This document shows, piece by piece, positions 1 through 8,943 of a stretch of DNA of 64,000 nucleotides. Each line of letters starts with the position of its first letter. Position 1 is the first letter of the stretch. The notes beneath the pieces were generated by a model that saw only the letters and a program-made list of their open reading frames with translations, made no database searches and was not told where the DNA came from. Where the stretch lies: positions 62,001 to 126,000 of the forward strand of contig CACZLA010000001.1 of the NCBI GenBank assembly GCA_902781895.1. The letters run 5' to 3'. The stretch is from an uncultured Lachnospiraceae bacterium (lineage in GTDB: Bacteria; Bacillota; Clostridia; Lachnospirales; Lachnospiraceae). The translations under genes were made by a program, and so were the position numbers.

Positions 1-1412
1 AGATTCTCGAGACTATCCACTCTGTGCATCTGTATGCCCAGTCCTTCAACAATATTGAAGATAACCGAGTTGTAATATTCTCTTACATGAGGATTCTTGA
101 ATCCTACAAATCTCAGGAATGAGCCGACACAGAATTCGTCCGGTTTTACGAATGACATACAGCTTTCCTGATCGATAACAGTCTGGGGCAGACTAACATG
201 AACAGTGGTTCCTTCCCCGACCTGACTCCTGATAGTCATAAAGCCGCCGAGAAGAGATACGAATCCGTTAACAATTCCGAGACCGAGGCCGAGGCCTCCA
301 CCCACTCTGGCTCTTCCGGAATCTGACTGATAGAATCTGTCATAAACCTTCTGAAGCTCCTCATCCGTCATTCCGATACCAGTATCTGTTACCTCTATGC
401 AGAGATTAACTCCGTAGGAATGCTTATCCGTGGTAACCTTTACATATACTCCGCCTTCCTTGGTATATTTCAGACCATTGGAAATAAGAGCCTTGAATAT
501 TTTCTTCAGCTTCTGTACATCCGTATTCATGACTGAGGGGATTTCAGGAGAAATATCGATGATGAGCTCGACCCCATGTCTGTCATACTCTCTAAGCTCC
601 ATCACAAGGTCATTCATTACCGATGATATCATATAGTCTTCGCAGTTTTTTGCCAGCTTACCACGGTCTATCTCAGAATAATCAAGGATATCCCCGATCT
701 GCTCGGCAACTCTCCTGCCGGCACTTCTTATGGATATCATATCATTTCTGATCGAATCATTTTCTTCTTTATCTATACAAACACCGGTGAGGCCGATGAC
801 TGCATTTATGGGAGTACGTATCTCATGGGATACGTTTGCCAGGAAATCATTCAGACGCTCAGTTGACTCATTATATTCCTGCAGATCGTCCTTGGCATCT
901 ATCAGTATTCCGGTCCATTTTTTTATGATTGCTCTGGTAAGCCATGCCACCATGGTAACCAGAAGCAGGTTCATTACGATACGACTGATAACAAGAACGT
1001 CAAACTCTTTCTCTTCAATTATCAGCTTTATCACTCCATAGCCAAGGGTCAGATAATAAGTCAGCTGACACATTGTGATCAGATTTATATTACCGAGCAT
1101 GGTAACCAGAACCATGACAGCCGCCATGACGATTGCAAGATCAAACAGTCTCTCTGTATGGATTCCGTAAAAGAAACATACAAACATAAGATAGACCACA
1201 TAATACCAGCCCCGCTGTGATCCGCTCATGAAGTTTTTTACATGGATTACCCATCCTGCTATGGTTCCGACTACTATAGGTACGATAGCCCATTTCTCCC
1301 AGTTAAGTACAAATATCTGGATTATTACAATAATAGAAAGAAATGTACTGCAGCTCAGTATTGTAAGATATGAAATCGATATATTATCTATTGTCCCTAT
1401 TTTTTTATTCAT
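1..1412 (-). CDS. Membrane sensor histidine kinase, 3' end outside window
   Basis: The reading frame starts at an ATG at 1412 and is still open at base 1, so the C-terminus is missing. The first ~170 residues hold about five hydrophobic segments (integral membrane sensor). A HisKA box follows, FLANVSHEIRTPINAVIG, with the phosphoacceptor His. The HATPase_c motifs are NGLKYT (N box), DTGIGM (G1) and GGGLGLGIV (G2). The kinase should autophosphorylate and pass phosphate to a receiver. It lies 34 bp downstream of the REC-GGDEF-REC gene on the same strand, so they are probably co-transcribed and may be partners. About 90 residues past the G2 box are visible, without a recognisable receiver; REC or HPt domains may follow beyond the edge. 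Family call is firm; stimulus unknown. Confidence 0.9.
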   Translation of the reverse strand, partial: MNKKIGTIDNISISYLTILSCSTFLSIIVIIQIFVLNWEKWAIVPIVVGTIAGWVIHVKNFMSGSQRGWYYVVYLMFVCFFYGIHTERLFDLAIVMAAVMVLVTMLGNINLITMCQLTYYLTLGYGVIKLIIEEKEFDVLVISRIVMNLLLVTMVAWLTRAIIKKWTGILIDAKDDLQEYNESTERLNDFLANVSHEIRTPINAVIGLTGVCIDKEENDSIRNDMISIRSAGRRVAEQIGDILDYSEIDRGKLAKNCEDYMISSVMNDLVMELREYDRHGVELIIDISPEIPSVMNTDVQKLKKIFKALISNGLKYTKEGGVYVKVTTDKHSYGVNLCIEVTDTGIGMTDEELQKVYDRFYQSDSGRARVGGGLGLGLGIVNGFVSLLGGFMTIRSQVGEGTTVHVSLPQTVIDQESCMSFVKPDEFCVGSFLRFVGFKNPHVREYYNSVIFNIVEGLGIQMHRVDSLEN

Positions 1413-1446
1413 AATACAGTTTCCTGACTCGATGCTTTATTACTTT

Positions 1447-3222
1447 TTATTTCCGCCTTATTATCTTCACAAATCTCTTTCTCAGCATTACCAGTTCGAG
1501 GATATGATTTACGCGAAGCTTAAGGATTTCCGCAACATAAGGTTTTCTGATGAAGTCCATCGCACCCAGTGCCAGACCTTCTGCCTCCGCTCCCGAACTG
1601 TCATCTGCAGTCAGGAATATAACCGATATACGTCCCTGATCTCCGCCCATGCTTCTGAGCTTCCTGAAGGTTTCATATCCATCCATTCCCGGCATATTTA
1701 TATCCATCAGCACAAGATCCGGAAGCTCTTCATTTTCCTCAAGATGCTTCAGAAGGGCTTCTCCGGAGTTCAGAGTTGTTACATTTACTCCGTCTTCTCT
1801 CAGAATCTTTGCAGCCATATCAAGGCTTATATCTTCATCATCAACAATGATAACATTTCTGTCTTCATCACCCAGTGCAGAGCCTATCTCGCTTCTCACA
1901 AACTCCGTGTCATATTTGATCACCACATCTCTGCCCTTTTCCTGATACCAGGACTCGATGATATTGTCCACAACCTTCTTGGTAAACTCCTCACGAATAT
2001 CCGTAAGAAATACATAATACTGATTATAACGGCTACGGGTCAGAATATCCGACTTACGGAGTGACTGTCTGACATGATTACCGAACTCATCGCAGAGATC
2101 CTTATATTTCTGTATATCAACCTTTTCGCTTGATTCAAGTGTAAAAAGAACCTTGCAGGCATTTACATTATGTCGGGCAATATACCTGATGATATATCTG
2201 TAAACATAGGAAAATGCATCCATATCCATCTGCAGTGCAACATTAGGTATATTTCTCTCACCCAGTATTTCAGAAAGAGAAACTATATCCATTACGGCAG
2301 AGTCTGTTTCTTCCTCGGCAAAGGAATCAGTATTATACAGCTCGTAACCGTGTTTTCCGTTTTTCTTTACTTTATAAAGACCCTTATCGGCAAGCTTCAG
2401 AAGAGAGGTATAGTCATTACCATACTTGGGAACCATTATGGCACCCACTGATGTTCCGAGAGGAATATTCATATCCTCACCCATCATTTCCTTCGCCGCC
2501 TTAACCAGCATCTCGTTCATATCTCTGGTTATCTTTGCAACGCTTTCCTCTTCGGTAAAGCCCTTGCAGAATGCCACGAACTCGTCACCGCCGATACGTC
2601 CCGCCTTACTGCCCGGAGGGATAACCTCTTTAATGATATTTGAAAATGCTATCAGGACTTTATCACCCATCTCATGTCCGTAGATATCATTTACAAGCTT
2701 GAAGGAATCCAGGTCTATCATCATGAGACAGCCTGTATCGTTATAACACATTTTTGAAAGCTCTATACCTGTTGCCGCTTTATTTAAAAAGCCGGTAAGC
2801 TTATCGGTGGTTGCTTCGCTTCTGAGACTGAGCATCTCATTTGATGTGGAAATGACATTATCTATACGGCGAAGAAGTACATCCGGATTGAAAGGCTTTC
2901 TTATAAAATCGGATACACCCACCTCAAAGCCTCTGGACTCAGTCTCCGTATTTTCGTCTGCAGTCAAAAAAACGACCGGAGTCTCATGGATTCCCTTATT
3001 CTTCTCCAGTTCACGAAGAAGCTTCAGGGTCTCAAAACCATCAAGCTCCGGCATTTTAATATCAAGAAGTATCAGATCAGGTGAACCCTTCGTATCCACA
3101 TAATCAAGCAGCGCTTTTCCTGATTTAAGCGCTGTTACCCTCATATTGTTTTTGCTGAGTATATGACCTGCCATCTGCAGGTTTGACACATCATCATCTA
3201 CCACCATTATCCATTTAGCCAT
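1447..3222 (-). CDS. REC-GGDEF-(degenerate GGDEF)-REC response regulator
   Basis: This 591-residue soluble protein has two receiver domains flanking a cyclase core. REC1 covers ~1-125 with acidic pocket VVDDD and phosphoacceptor D54 in LLDIKMPELDG. A GGDEF domain (~135-300) has an intact RIGGDEF signature, so diguanylate cyclase activity is expected. Residues ~310-440 keep a GGDEF-like pattern (MDMDAF, then SDILTRSRYNQYYVFL where the signature would be) without catalytic residues; I read this as a decayed second GGDEF domain. REC2 (~455-590) has IIVDDED and LMDINMPGMDG. The ATG at 3222 has a GGAGGGG site 9 nt upstream. Upstream and downstream genes run the same way, and the histidine kinase at 1-1412 is the obvious phosphodonor candidate (inference). 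Confidence 0.9.
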   Translation of the reverse strand: MAKWIMVVDDDVSNLQMAGHILSKNNMRVTALKSGKALLDYVDTKGSPDLILLDIKMPELDGFETLKLLRELEKNKGIHETPVVFLTADENTETESRGFEVGVSDFIRKPFNPDVLLRRIDNVISTSNEMLSLRSEATTDKLTGFLNKAATGIELSKMCYNDTGCLMMIDLDSFKLVNDIYGHEMGDKVLIAFSNIIKEVIPPGSKAGRIGGDEFVAFCKGFTEEESVAKITRDMNEMLVKAAKEMMGEDMNIPLGTSVGAIMVPKYGNDYTSLLKLADKGLYKVKKNGKHGYELYNTDSFAEEETDSAVMDIVSLSEILGERNIPNVALQMDMDAFSYVYRYIIRYIARHNVNACKVLFTLESSEKVDIQKYKDLCDEFGNHVRQSLRKSDILTRSRYNQYYVFLTDIREEFTKKVVDNIIESWYQEKGRDVVIKYDTEFVRSEIGSALGDEDRNVIIVDDEDISLDMAAKILREDGVNVTTLNSGEALLKHLEENEELPDLVLMDINMPGMDGYETFRKLRSMGGDQGRISVIFLTADDSSGAEAEGLALGAMDFIRKPYVAEILKLRVNHILELVMLRKRFVKIIRRK

Positions 3223-3254
3223 AATAATAAACCCCTCCGTACTGCTTTACATCT

Positions 3255-3854
3255 TTAACGCTGTGATCCGTCTTCACCCGTTGGCGGAACATTTCCGTAT
3301 ACAGGCGGATTGCCTCCGCCACCCTGCGGTATTCCGGCTCCCTGTGGTGGTCCGCCGAGACCAACCTTACGAACCACTATCGGTGATATGATCAGCGCCA
3401 GTATATAGCCGACGATTATAGAAAGAGGAAGAGTGACTATCCAGTTGGAAAACCACATTTTAAAAAGCGGGTCAGCTTTATCTGCAGGCATTTTTGCATG
3501 TGCCTGTGCTATATTTATAAAGCTGCATATTGCACTCAGAATCACACCATTAATAACCGCAAAGGGAATACTGTTGAGAGCATTGAACTTCATGCTTCCG
3601 GGTCTTGCCCCGGCTTTGGCTGCAAGTGATCTTCCCATTCTTCCCATAGGGATGATGAGCGCAACTATAATACCTATTGTAATGGATTCAAGCAGGCTTG
3701 TTATGATCATCACGGGAACAGGCGGCATATTCTTAAGCTGCTGAGGATCTGCCGTCATTCTGGCTATAAAGGCAAACAAAAGTCCCATAACCGCTGACAT
3801 TATGACAGCCATAATGATGTTTACCTTTCTCTCTTTTTTCTTCATATCTCCCAC
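3255..3854 (-). CDS. Four-helix membrane protein with Gly/Pro-rich tail, function unknown
   Basis: I do not recognise the function. About 199 residues hold roughly four hydrophobic helices in two similar halves (near IIMAVIMSAVMGLLFAFIA and VMIITSLLESITIGIIVALI, then FAVINGVILSAICSFI and IVTLPLSIIVGYILALIISP). A glycine/proline-rich hydrophilic tail follows (GGPPQGAGIPQGGG...). The two-times-two-helix layout resembles DUF2798-type proteins, but that is only an impression. I chose a GTG start at 3854 because GGAGG at 3865-3869 lies 10 nt upstream; an ATG at 3878 has no ribosome site. It sits between two cyclic-di-GMP genes, 32 and 53 bp away, so it is probably in their operon and could be a membrane partner (inference). 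Confidence 0.7.
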   Translation of the reverse strand: MGDMKKKERKVNIIMAVIMSAVMGLLFAFIARMTADPQQLKNMPPVPVMIITSLLESITIGIIVALIIPMGRMGRSLAAKAGARPGSMKFNALNSIPFAVINGVILSAICSFINIAQAHAKMPADKADPLFKMWFSNWIVTLPLSIIVGYILALIISPIVVRKVGLGGPPQGAGIPQGGGGNPPVYGNVPPTGEDGSQR

Positions 3855-3907
3855 GTTACGAATACCTCCACGATACATTTTCAGTCTGTTATTTCACTAC
3901 AGGTCAT

Positions 3908-5575
3908 CTATGTATAATGCTTATTTTCCAGTCTTTTCTCAAACTCCTCAACCGGAAGCGGCTTATCAAAGAAGAACCCCTGCGCTATCCTGCAGTTGTT
4001 TTTCTTCAGAAGCTCTATCTGTTTTTCAGTTTCTACACCTTCAACCACGCATTTCATCCCCAGATCCTGAGCCATGGATATAACATGATTGAACATAACA
4101 CTGGTTGTACTTCCCGAACCCTCGTCATCAAGTGGAAGGAAATTCTTATCAACCTTAAGAACATCCCAGGGAATCTCACGTATAAGATTGAGTGATGAGT
4201 ATCCGATACCGAAGTCATCCACCGCCGTGCTGACACCCTCCCGGTGAAGTCCCGTAACAACTCTCTTCAGGTCACGGAACTGAACGTCCGTGGTAGTCTC
4301 GGTAAGCTCTATCTCAATATATTCATGAGGAGTATTATTCCTGTCTATTATTTCCATTATGTGGCTTAGCAGGTCAACATCAACCAGATGCTTTCTGGAA
4401 AGATTGACTGATACCTTGACCACTTTCTTTCCTTCTTCAATCCATCTGTGAATATCCTTGCACACCCGGTCCAGCATGTAGAAATCAAGATCACATATAT
4501 CCATTCCCTGTTCAAGGATCGGAATAAACTCCATAGGCGGAATGATACCGCCTTCATGGAACCATCTGCAAAGTGCCTCGGCACCTATCATCTCATTTGT
4601 ATTAACATCAACCTTAGGCTGATAGAAGGCCTTAAACTCTTCATCTGCCAGCGCATCCCTGAATTTTCTCTGAACCCATTTGGTGCGCTTGTTCATGTTC
4701 TCCAGCTCCTGATCATATATGACCACTGCGCCCTCATTCTTGCGTTTTGCTATAGTCGAAGACATGATGATCTTATCCATTATCTCTCCGTATGAAACCA
4801 GAACAAAAGAAGGAGGAAGTACATATACACCCGCAGCAGCCGAAACTACAACCCTTCTGCCGGAAATGTCACCGAAGCCCACAGGTTCTCCGCGGAATAT
4901 CTCAAAAAGACGCTCCTTAACCTTTTCCGGGAAAACTCCGATAAACTTATCACCGCCCAGACGACATATTATACCTTCATCACCTATCAGTTCACTTATG
5001 GTATTGTAATAATTCCGCATAACCTTATCGCCGTTATTTCTTCCAATCTCCTGATTGACGATAGTAAAATTATGCATATCAAAATGAAAAATCATTTTTC
5101 CGTCAAGTGTTTTATCAATATCTGCAAGATCAAGATATCTGGTAAAGGAACGGAAATTCGGATAATGCTTTTCATCATAAAAACCAAACATCTCAACAAC
5201 ATGCTGAAGACGTCTGAAGCTCATGAAGCTAAGGATCAGGCTCAGGAGCATATGCAGCTCATACAAAGTCCTGGCATCTCTCTCAGGCTCATCCTTCTCA
5301 ACATAAAGGGAGCCCTTCACTACCGCCTTTGTCTTGGTGACTACTCTTATTTCAAATAACTGCTTTTCGCCTTTTCCGTTATCATAATCACAGTAGACAT
5401 CACCCTGACCTCTTTGTTCCATTGTTTTATTCTGGTAAAATTCCGCAACCCCCTTGCAGATGTTATAAGACTCACAGATCTCACGTACTATCCCCGCATA
5501 CTCTTTTCGATCAAAATCATAAGTCGCGTGAGTCACCTTGATCAACTTCTCCAGAAGCTCCCCATATCTATCCAT
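3908..5575 (-). CDS. GGDEF/EAL protein, likely cyclic-di-GMP phosphodiesterase
   Basis: The protein has 555 residues and no membrane segment. Residues ~1-135 form an unassigned domain, perhaps GAF-like. The GGDEF domain (~145-290) carries GGDKF instead of GGDEF, with Lys in place of the catalytic Glu, so it is probably not a working cyclase. The EAL domain (~310-550) keeps GAEALCRW, the metal-binding IEIELTETT, DDFGIGYSSLN, LKVDK and CVVEGVET, so phosphodiesterase activity is likely. The ATG at 5575 follows AGGAGA at a good distance. It is the first gene of a minus-strand run of four signalling genes and is divergent from another GGDEF gene at 5786. The cyclase downstream and this phosphodiesterase could oppose one another. 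Confidence 0.9.
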   Translation of the reverse strand: MDRYGELLEKLIKVTHATYDFDRKEYAGIVREICESYNICKGVAEFYQNKTMEQRGQGDVYCDYDNGKGEKQLFEIRVVTKTKAVVKGSLYVEKDEPERDARTLYELHMLLSLILSFMSFRRLQHVVEMFGFYDEKHYPNFRSFTRYLDLADIDKTLDGKMIFHFDMHNFTIVNQEIGRNNGDKVMRNYYNTISELIGDEGIICRLGGDKFIGVFPEKVKERLFEIFRGEPVGFGDISGRRVVVSAAAGVYVLPPSFVLVSYGEIMDKIIMSSTIAKRKNEGAVVIYDQELENMNKRTKWVQRKFRDALADEEFKAFYQPKVDVNTNEMIGAEALCRWFHEGGIIPPMEFIPILEQGMDICDLDFYMLDRVCKDIHRWIEEGKKVVKVSVNLSRKHLVDVDLLSHIMEIIDRNNTPHEYIEIELTETTTDVQFRDLKRVVTGLHREGVSTAVDDFGIGYSSLNLIREIPWDVLKVDKNFLPLDDEGSGSTTSVMFNHVISMAQDLGMKCVVEGVETEKQIELLKKNNCRIAQGFFFDKPLPVEEFEKRLENKHYT

Positions 5576-5675
5576 AATACTTCTCCTAAAAGCATTTAAT
5601 CACAAAACAAATATATGCATTATTTTACCACATTTTTTATATAATAAAAAGGAAAACGTGACTTATGTATCGTTG

Positions 5676-5704
5676 TTGCAAATCGGTTAAGTTATTATTA
5701 TAAT
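5676..5704 (+). promoter_or_regulatory. Sigma-A-type promoter for the 5786 GGDEF gene
   Basis: TTGCAA at 5676-5681 and TATAAT at 5699-5704 are separated by 17 bp. The predicted transcript starts near 5711, about 75 nt before the ATG at 5786. The rest of the 210-bp divergent region is AT-rich. I saw no clear promoter for the minus-strand operon beyond a TAAAAT stretch near 5626. Confidence 0.7.
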
Positions 5705-5785
5705 GGTGATTATAAGAATTGCTTTAGCAATGGATTAGTCCGTATGTCATATTTTTATAGACTCACTAAGAAAAGGGAAACTGCG

Positions 5786-7699
5786 ATGATCAACGGAAAA
5801 AGACTCGTGGCTCTATGCACCTCGCGTGTATATGACCCTCAGATACATGGTTTTATAGAGAAATTTTCAGATTATCTGAAGGAACGTAACTGCTGCGTTT
5901 TTATTTTCGCGATTAATTCCGACATTTACTGGGAAGAGGACAGACAGGCAGCGGAAAGATATGTTTTCCATCTTATTCCATATGATTTTGTTGACGCAGT
6001 TGTCATCATGGATGAGAAAATCAAAAGTCATAAGATTGCAAACAAGATCATCAGGCATGCATCAGAAAAAAATGTTCCCGTAATCATAGCGGACGGAAGA
6101 TATGAAAACACTTCCTGCATCAACTTCGACTATGAAAAGGGATTCGAAAAAGTTGTCCGCCACGTCATCGAATACCACAAGGTAAAAAGGCCTCATATGA
6201 TGTGTGGTCATCCGGACAACGAATTCTCCGAAAGACGTATAGAAGTTTTTAAGAAGGTCATTGAAGAAAATGGCTTTGTTTTTAGTGACAGTATGCTTAG
6301 CTACGGTTATTTCTGGGCTGATCCATGCCGGCTTGCCACTGAAGAACTGCTGGAGAGGGAGGAGCTTCCCGATGCCATCATATGTGCAAATGATGTCATG
6401 GCAATAACCGTTGCGGAGATGTTTAAAGAAGCGGGCTACAAAATTCCCGAAGATGTCATCATCACAGGTTTTGACGGATATGACGAGATATATTTTACAT
6501 CTCCGAAGATTACCACAGCCTCCTGCGATATCATTTTACTTGCTCAGTCAACTGCCGAAACAGTCATCAATACCATAAACGGCAGTAAACCTACAAACAG
6601 CTATATCACCCCGATTTTCATCTCAAATCAGTCCTGCGGCTGTCCGGAGCATACAGAGCATCCGCAGATACTTCTCAACTGGTTCAACGAAAGTTTCTCG
6701 AGGATAAACGATGATAACCGAGTTCTGCAGCAGCTGTCATCCTCGATGCAGACAAGCAGTTCTCCGGGGGAACTGGTTTCACATATGGAGTGCTATAAAA
6801 CAGATAATCTGATATGCGTAGTTGACAGGAATATTTTCAACAGTGAAAACAATTACTTTACGGTAGCGGAAAAATATATGCATCCGAAGGACTTCGTGAT
6901 CATGTTTGATTCAGATCATCCGAAGGACTACAAGGCAGATACATTCACTATGCCGGAGCCTAACGAAGAAAGTACAGAGGACGTTCTCTCCGTAAACATC
7001 AGAGAGAAAATAACCGAACTTTCCTGTACCGGTTATCCCCTGATATTCAATTCACTTGATTTCATGGACCGTCCCTTCGGCTTCATCTGTTACTACTTCA
7101 ACGGATATTTCATTTCAAACTATACAAACACAATGAGTGTTACAAATTCACTCTGCACGGGTATCGGAGGATATGTAAATATACAATATCAGCGTACACT
7201 TCTTGACCGTATGGACGAAATGTACAAACACGATATACTTACCGGTCTTTACAATCGTGCCGGTTTCCTGAAGGTCTATACCGATCTCATGTCAAAGGGG
7301 AAATATTTCGGTGAAAAGGTTACCGTTATCATGTCCGATATGGATGGACTGAAATATACCAATGATACATTCGGGCATGCCGAGGGTGACAATGCCATCT
7401 ACACCGTTGCCCAGGCACTGGCAAGCATCACACCGGAAAACGGTATTTCCGCCAGATTCGGCGGTGATGAACTGTTCTCCGTTATTTTCGGAGAATTTGA
7501 TTCCGAAAAAGCCATAAAACAAGTCGAAGAATATCTAAGCAGCTACAACAGCAGGTACAATAAGCCTTACAAAATATCCACCAGCTGCGGTTATTCAACC
7601 AGTATCTTCAATAAAGACTATGACTTCATACAAGCCATGAAGGACGCCGACGAAATGATGTATGCGGTAAAAAATAAAAAGATGGTAAATCGAAAATAA
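5786..7699 (+). CDS. LacI-type ligand-sensor domain fused to GGDEF, putative diguanylate cyclase
   Basis: The 637-residue protein starts with a periplasmic-binding-protein-like domain of the LacI/GalR type (~1-290: DYEKGFEKVVRHVIEY, ICANDVMAITVAEMF, DVIITGFDGYDE) but has no helix-turn-helix, signal peptide or membrane segment, so it should sense a small molecule in the cytoplasm. A NQSCGC motif closes this domain. A ~180-residue linker domain and a C-terminal GGDEF domain follow, with DILTGLYNRAGF and RFGGDELF; GGDEL is a tolerated variant, so activity is plausible. I chose the ATG at 5786 because AAAAGGGA lies 7 nt upstream; an earlier ATG at 5744 has no ribosome site. The EAL protein at 45215 has the same sensor architecture and the same SCGC motif. 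Confidence 0.88.
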   Translation: MINGKRLVALCTSRVYDPQIHGFIEKFSDYLKERNCCVFIFAINSDIYWEEDRQAAERYVFHLIPYDFVDAVVIMDEKIKSHKIANKIIRHASEKNVPVIIADGRYENTSCINFDYEKGFEKVVRHVIEYHKVKRPHMMCGHPDNEFSERRIEVFKKVIEENGFVFSDSMLSYGYFWADPCRLATEELLEREELPDAIICANDVMAITVAEMFKEAGYKIPEDVIITGFDGYDEIYFTSPKITTASCDIILLAQSTAETVINTINGSKPTNSYITPIFISNQSCGCPEHTEHPQILLNWFNESFSRINDDNRVLQQLSSSMQTSSSPGELVSHMECYKTDNLICVVDRNIFNSENNYFTVAEKYMHPKDFVIMFDSDHPKDYKADTFTMPEPNEESTEDVLSVNIREKITELSCTGYPLIFNSLDFMDRPFGFICYYFNGYFISNYTNTMSVTNSLCTGIGGYVNIQYQRTLLDRMDEMYKHDILTGLYNRAGFLKVYTDLMSKGKYFGEKVTVIMSDMDGLKYTNDTFGHAEGDNAIYTVAQALASITPENGISARFGGDELFSVIFGEFDSEKAIKQVEEYLSSYNSRYNKPYKISTSCGYSTSIFNKDYDFIQAMKDADEMMYAVKNKKMVNRK

Positions 7700-7732
7700 G
7701 TAAGCGGGACCGGTTCCCACTTACTTATTTTT
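7695..7732. terminator. Bidirectional intrinsic terminator between convergent genes
   Basis: A 15-base arm at 7695-7709 pairs with 7715-7729 with one mismatch. Both ends have A/T-rich tails, so it can stop transcription from the GGDEF gene (plus) and the dehydrogenase gene (minus). Confidence 0.8.
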
Positions 7733-7734
7733 AA

Positions 7735-8925
7735 TTATGATTTCAGTATATCAACTATTTTTTTCGCATCCAGCGGCACGTAATGGCCAACCGTCCCATT
7801 ACGTGTAGCTCGTGCTGCAATTCTCTCAAATCTGCTGTCATCAATCTTTAACTCCTTCAAAGAGGTAGCGAGACCGAGTTCACTAAAGAACTCACGAAGC
7901 TTATCTGAAAGAATAAGCGCTCTGTCTTCTTCTGAATAATCATAAGAATCCACACCAAATACTCTGTTTGCCAGAAGTGCAAGTCTCCATGGTTTGATAT
8001 GTGCTATATACTTTGTCCAGGCAACGAGAACAACAGCCATTCCTTCACCATGTGTTATTCCATACTCGGCCGACAGTTCATGTTCGATCCTGTGAGATCC
8101 CCAGTCAGCCGTTCTTCCTGCATCGAGGAAATTGTTATGTGCGACACTTGCAAGCCACTGTATTTCTGATTTTGCATTATAATATTCTTTTGAATCCGCA
8201 AGCTTTACTACGGGATATTCCTTCTGAAGCTTTATGATCCTTCGCCCGTTCAAAAGAAGGGCCTTTACGGCACCCTCGATCAGATAGTCCGTCGTATCGC
8301 TATATTTTTCATCCGAGAAATATCTTTCAAGCAAATGCGCCAGCACATCGGCTATTCCTACATTTGTCTGATACTCCGGAAGACCGAGGGTATACTTAGG
8401 ATTCATTATGGCAAATTTCGGGATGATCCTGTCATCCTCAAAACCCAGCTTCCACTCTCCGCTTGACAGTATTGCTGCGTTTGATGTTTCGGATCCGCTT
8501 GAGGCTGTTGTGGAGATAACTCCGATAGGGAGTACCGTCTCAGGCACCACACCTTTTTCGAAGAAATCCCACACATCGCCTATATAAGGGATACCTATGG
8601 CGACCGCCTTTGCGGTATCTATGGCGCTACCGCCTCCGACCGCCAAGATAAAATCTACTTTTTCTTCTTTACCCTTCTCAATCAGCTCTCTCACCAGCTC
8701 TATGTCAGGGTTTGGAACAACATCACCGTTTTCAATGAAGCTGATTTCCAGTTCCTCTGCAGCCGTTTGTACTTCCTGATATATACCCAGATTCTTAATG
8801 AAGTCACCGCTATATACCAGGAGCAGGGACGTCACGCCCTCGGCTTTTAAGAGGTATTTTAATTTTTTTTGACTACCGGCTCCGAAAATGATCTTTGCCG
8901 GATTATAGTACTCAAAATTTTTCAT
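7735..8925 (-). CDS. Iron-containing alcohol dehydrogenase, butanol dehydrogenase (BdhA/YqhD) type
   Basis: This 396-residue enzyme should reduce aldehydes such as butyraldehyde with NAD(P)H. The N-terminus FEYYNPAKIIFGAGS and the nucleotide-binding VGGGSAIDTAKA are typical of the group. The iron ligands appear as Asp and His in GIADVLAHLLERYF, His in the SHRIEHELS segment and His in GITHGEGMAVV. Length is normal. Its ATG lies only 18 bp after the metQ stop codon, so it is probably co-transcribed with metQ and under the LysR-type control proposed there. That coupling of a fermentative dehydrogenase to methionine uptake is odd. Substrate is inferred from family only. Confidence 0.92.
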   Translation of the reverse strand: MKNFEYYNPAKIIFGAGSQKKLKYLLKAEGVTSLLLVYSGDFIKNLGIYQEVQTAAEELEISFIENGDVVPNPDIELVRELIEKGKEEKVDFILAVGGGSAIDTAKAVAIGIPYIGDVWDFFEKGVVPETVLPIGVISTTASSGSETSNAAILSSGEWKLGFEDDRIIPKFAIMNPKYTLGLPEYQTNVGIADVLAHLLERYFSDEKYSDTTDYLIEGAVKALLLNGRRIIKLQKEYPVVKLADSKEYYNAKSEIQWLASVAHNNFLDAGRTADWGSHRIEHELSAEYGITHGEGMAVVLVAWTKYIAHIKPWRLALLANRVFGVDSYDYSEEDRALILSDKLREFFSELGLATSLKELKIDDSRFERIAARATRNGTVGHYVPLDAKKIVDILKS

Positions 8926-8943
8926 AACAACGCCTACTTATTT

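Noticed and set aside
1228..2064. Plus-strand open frame of 278 codons
   Set aside because: It lies opposite the histidine kinase and REC-GGDEF-REC genes, has no recognisable domain and shows cysteine/histidine-rich antisense composition.
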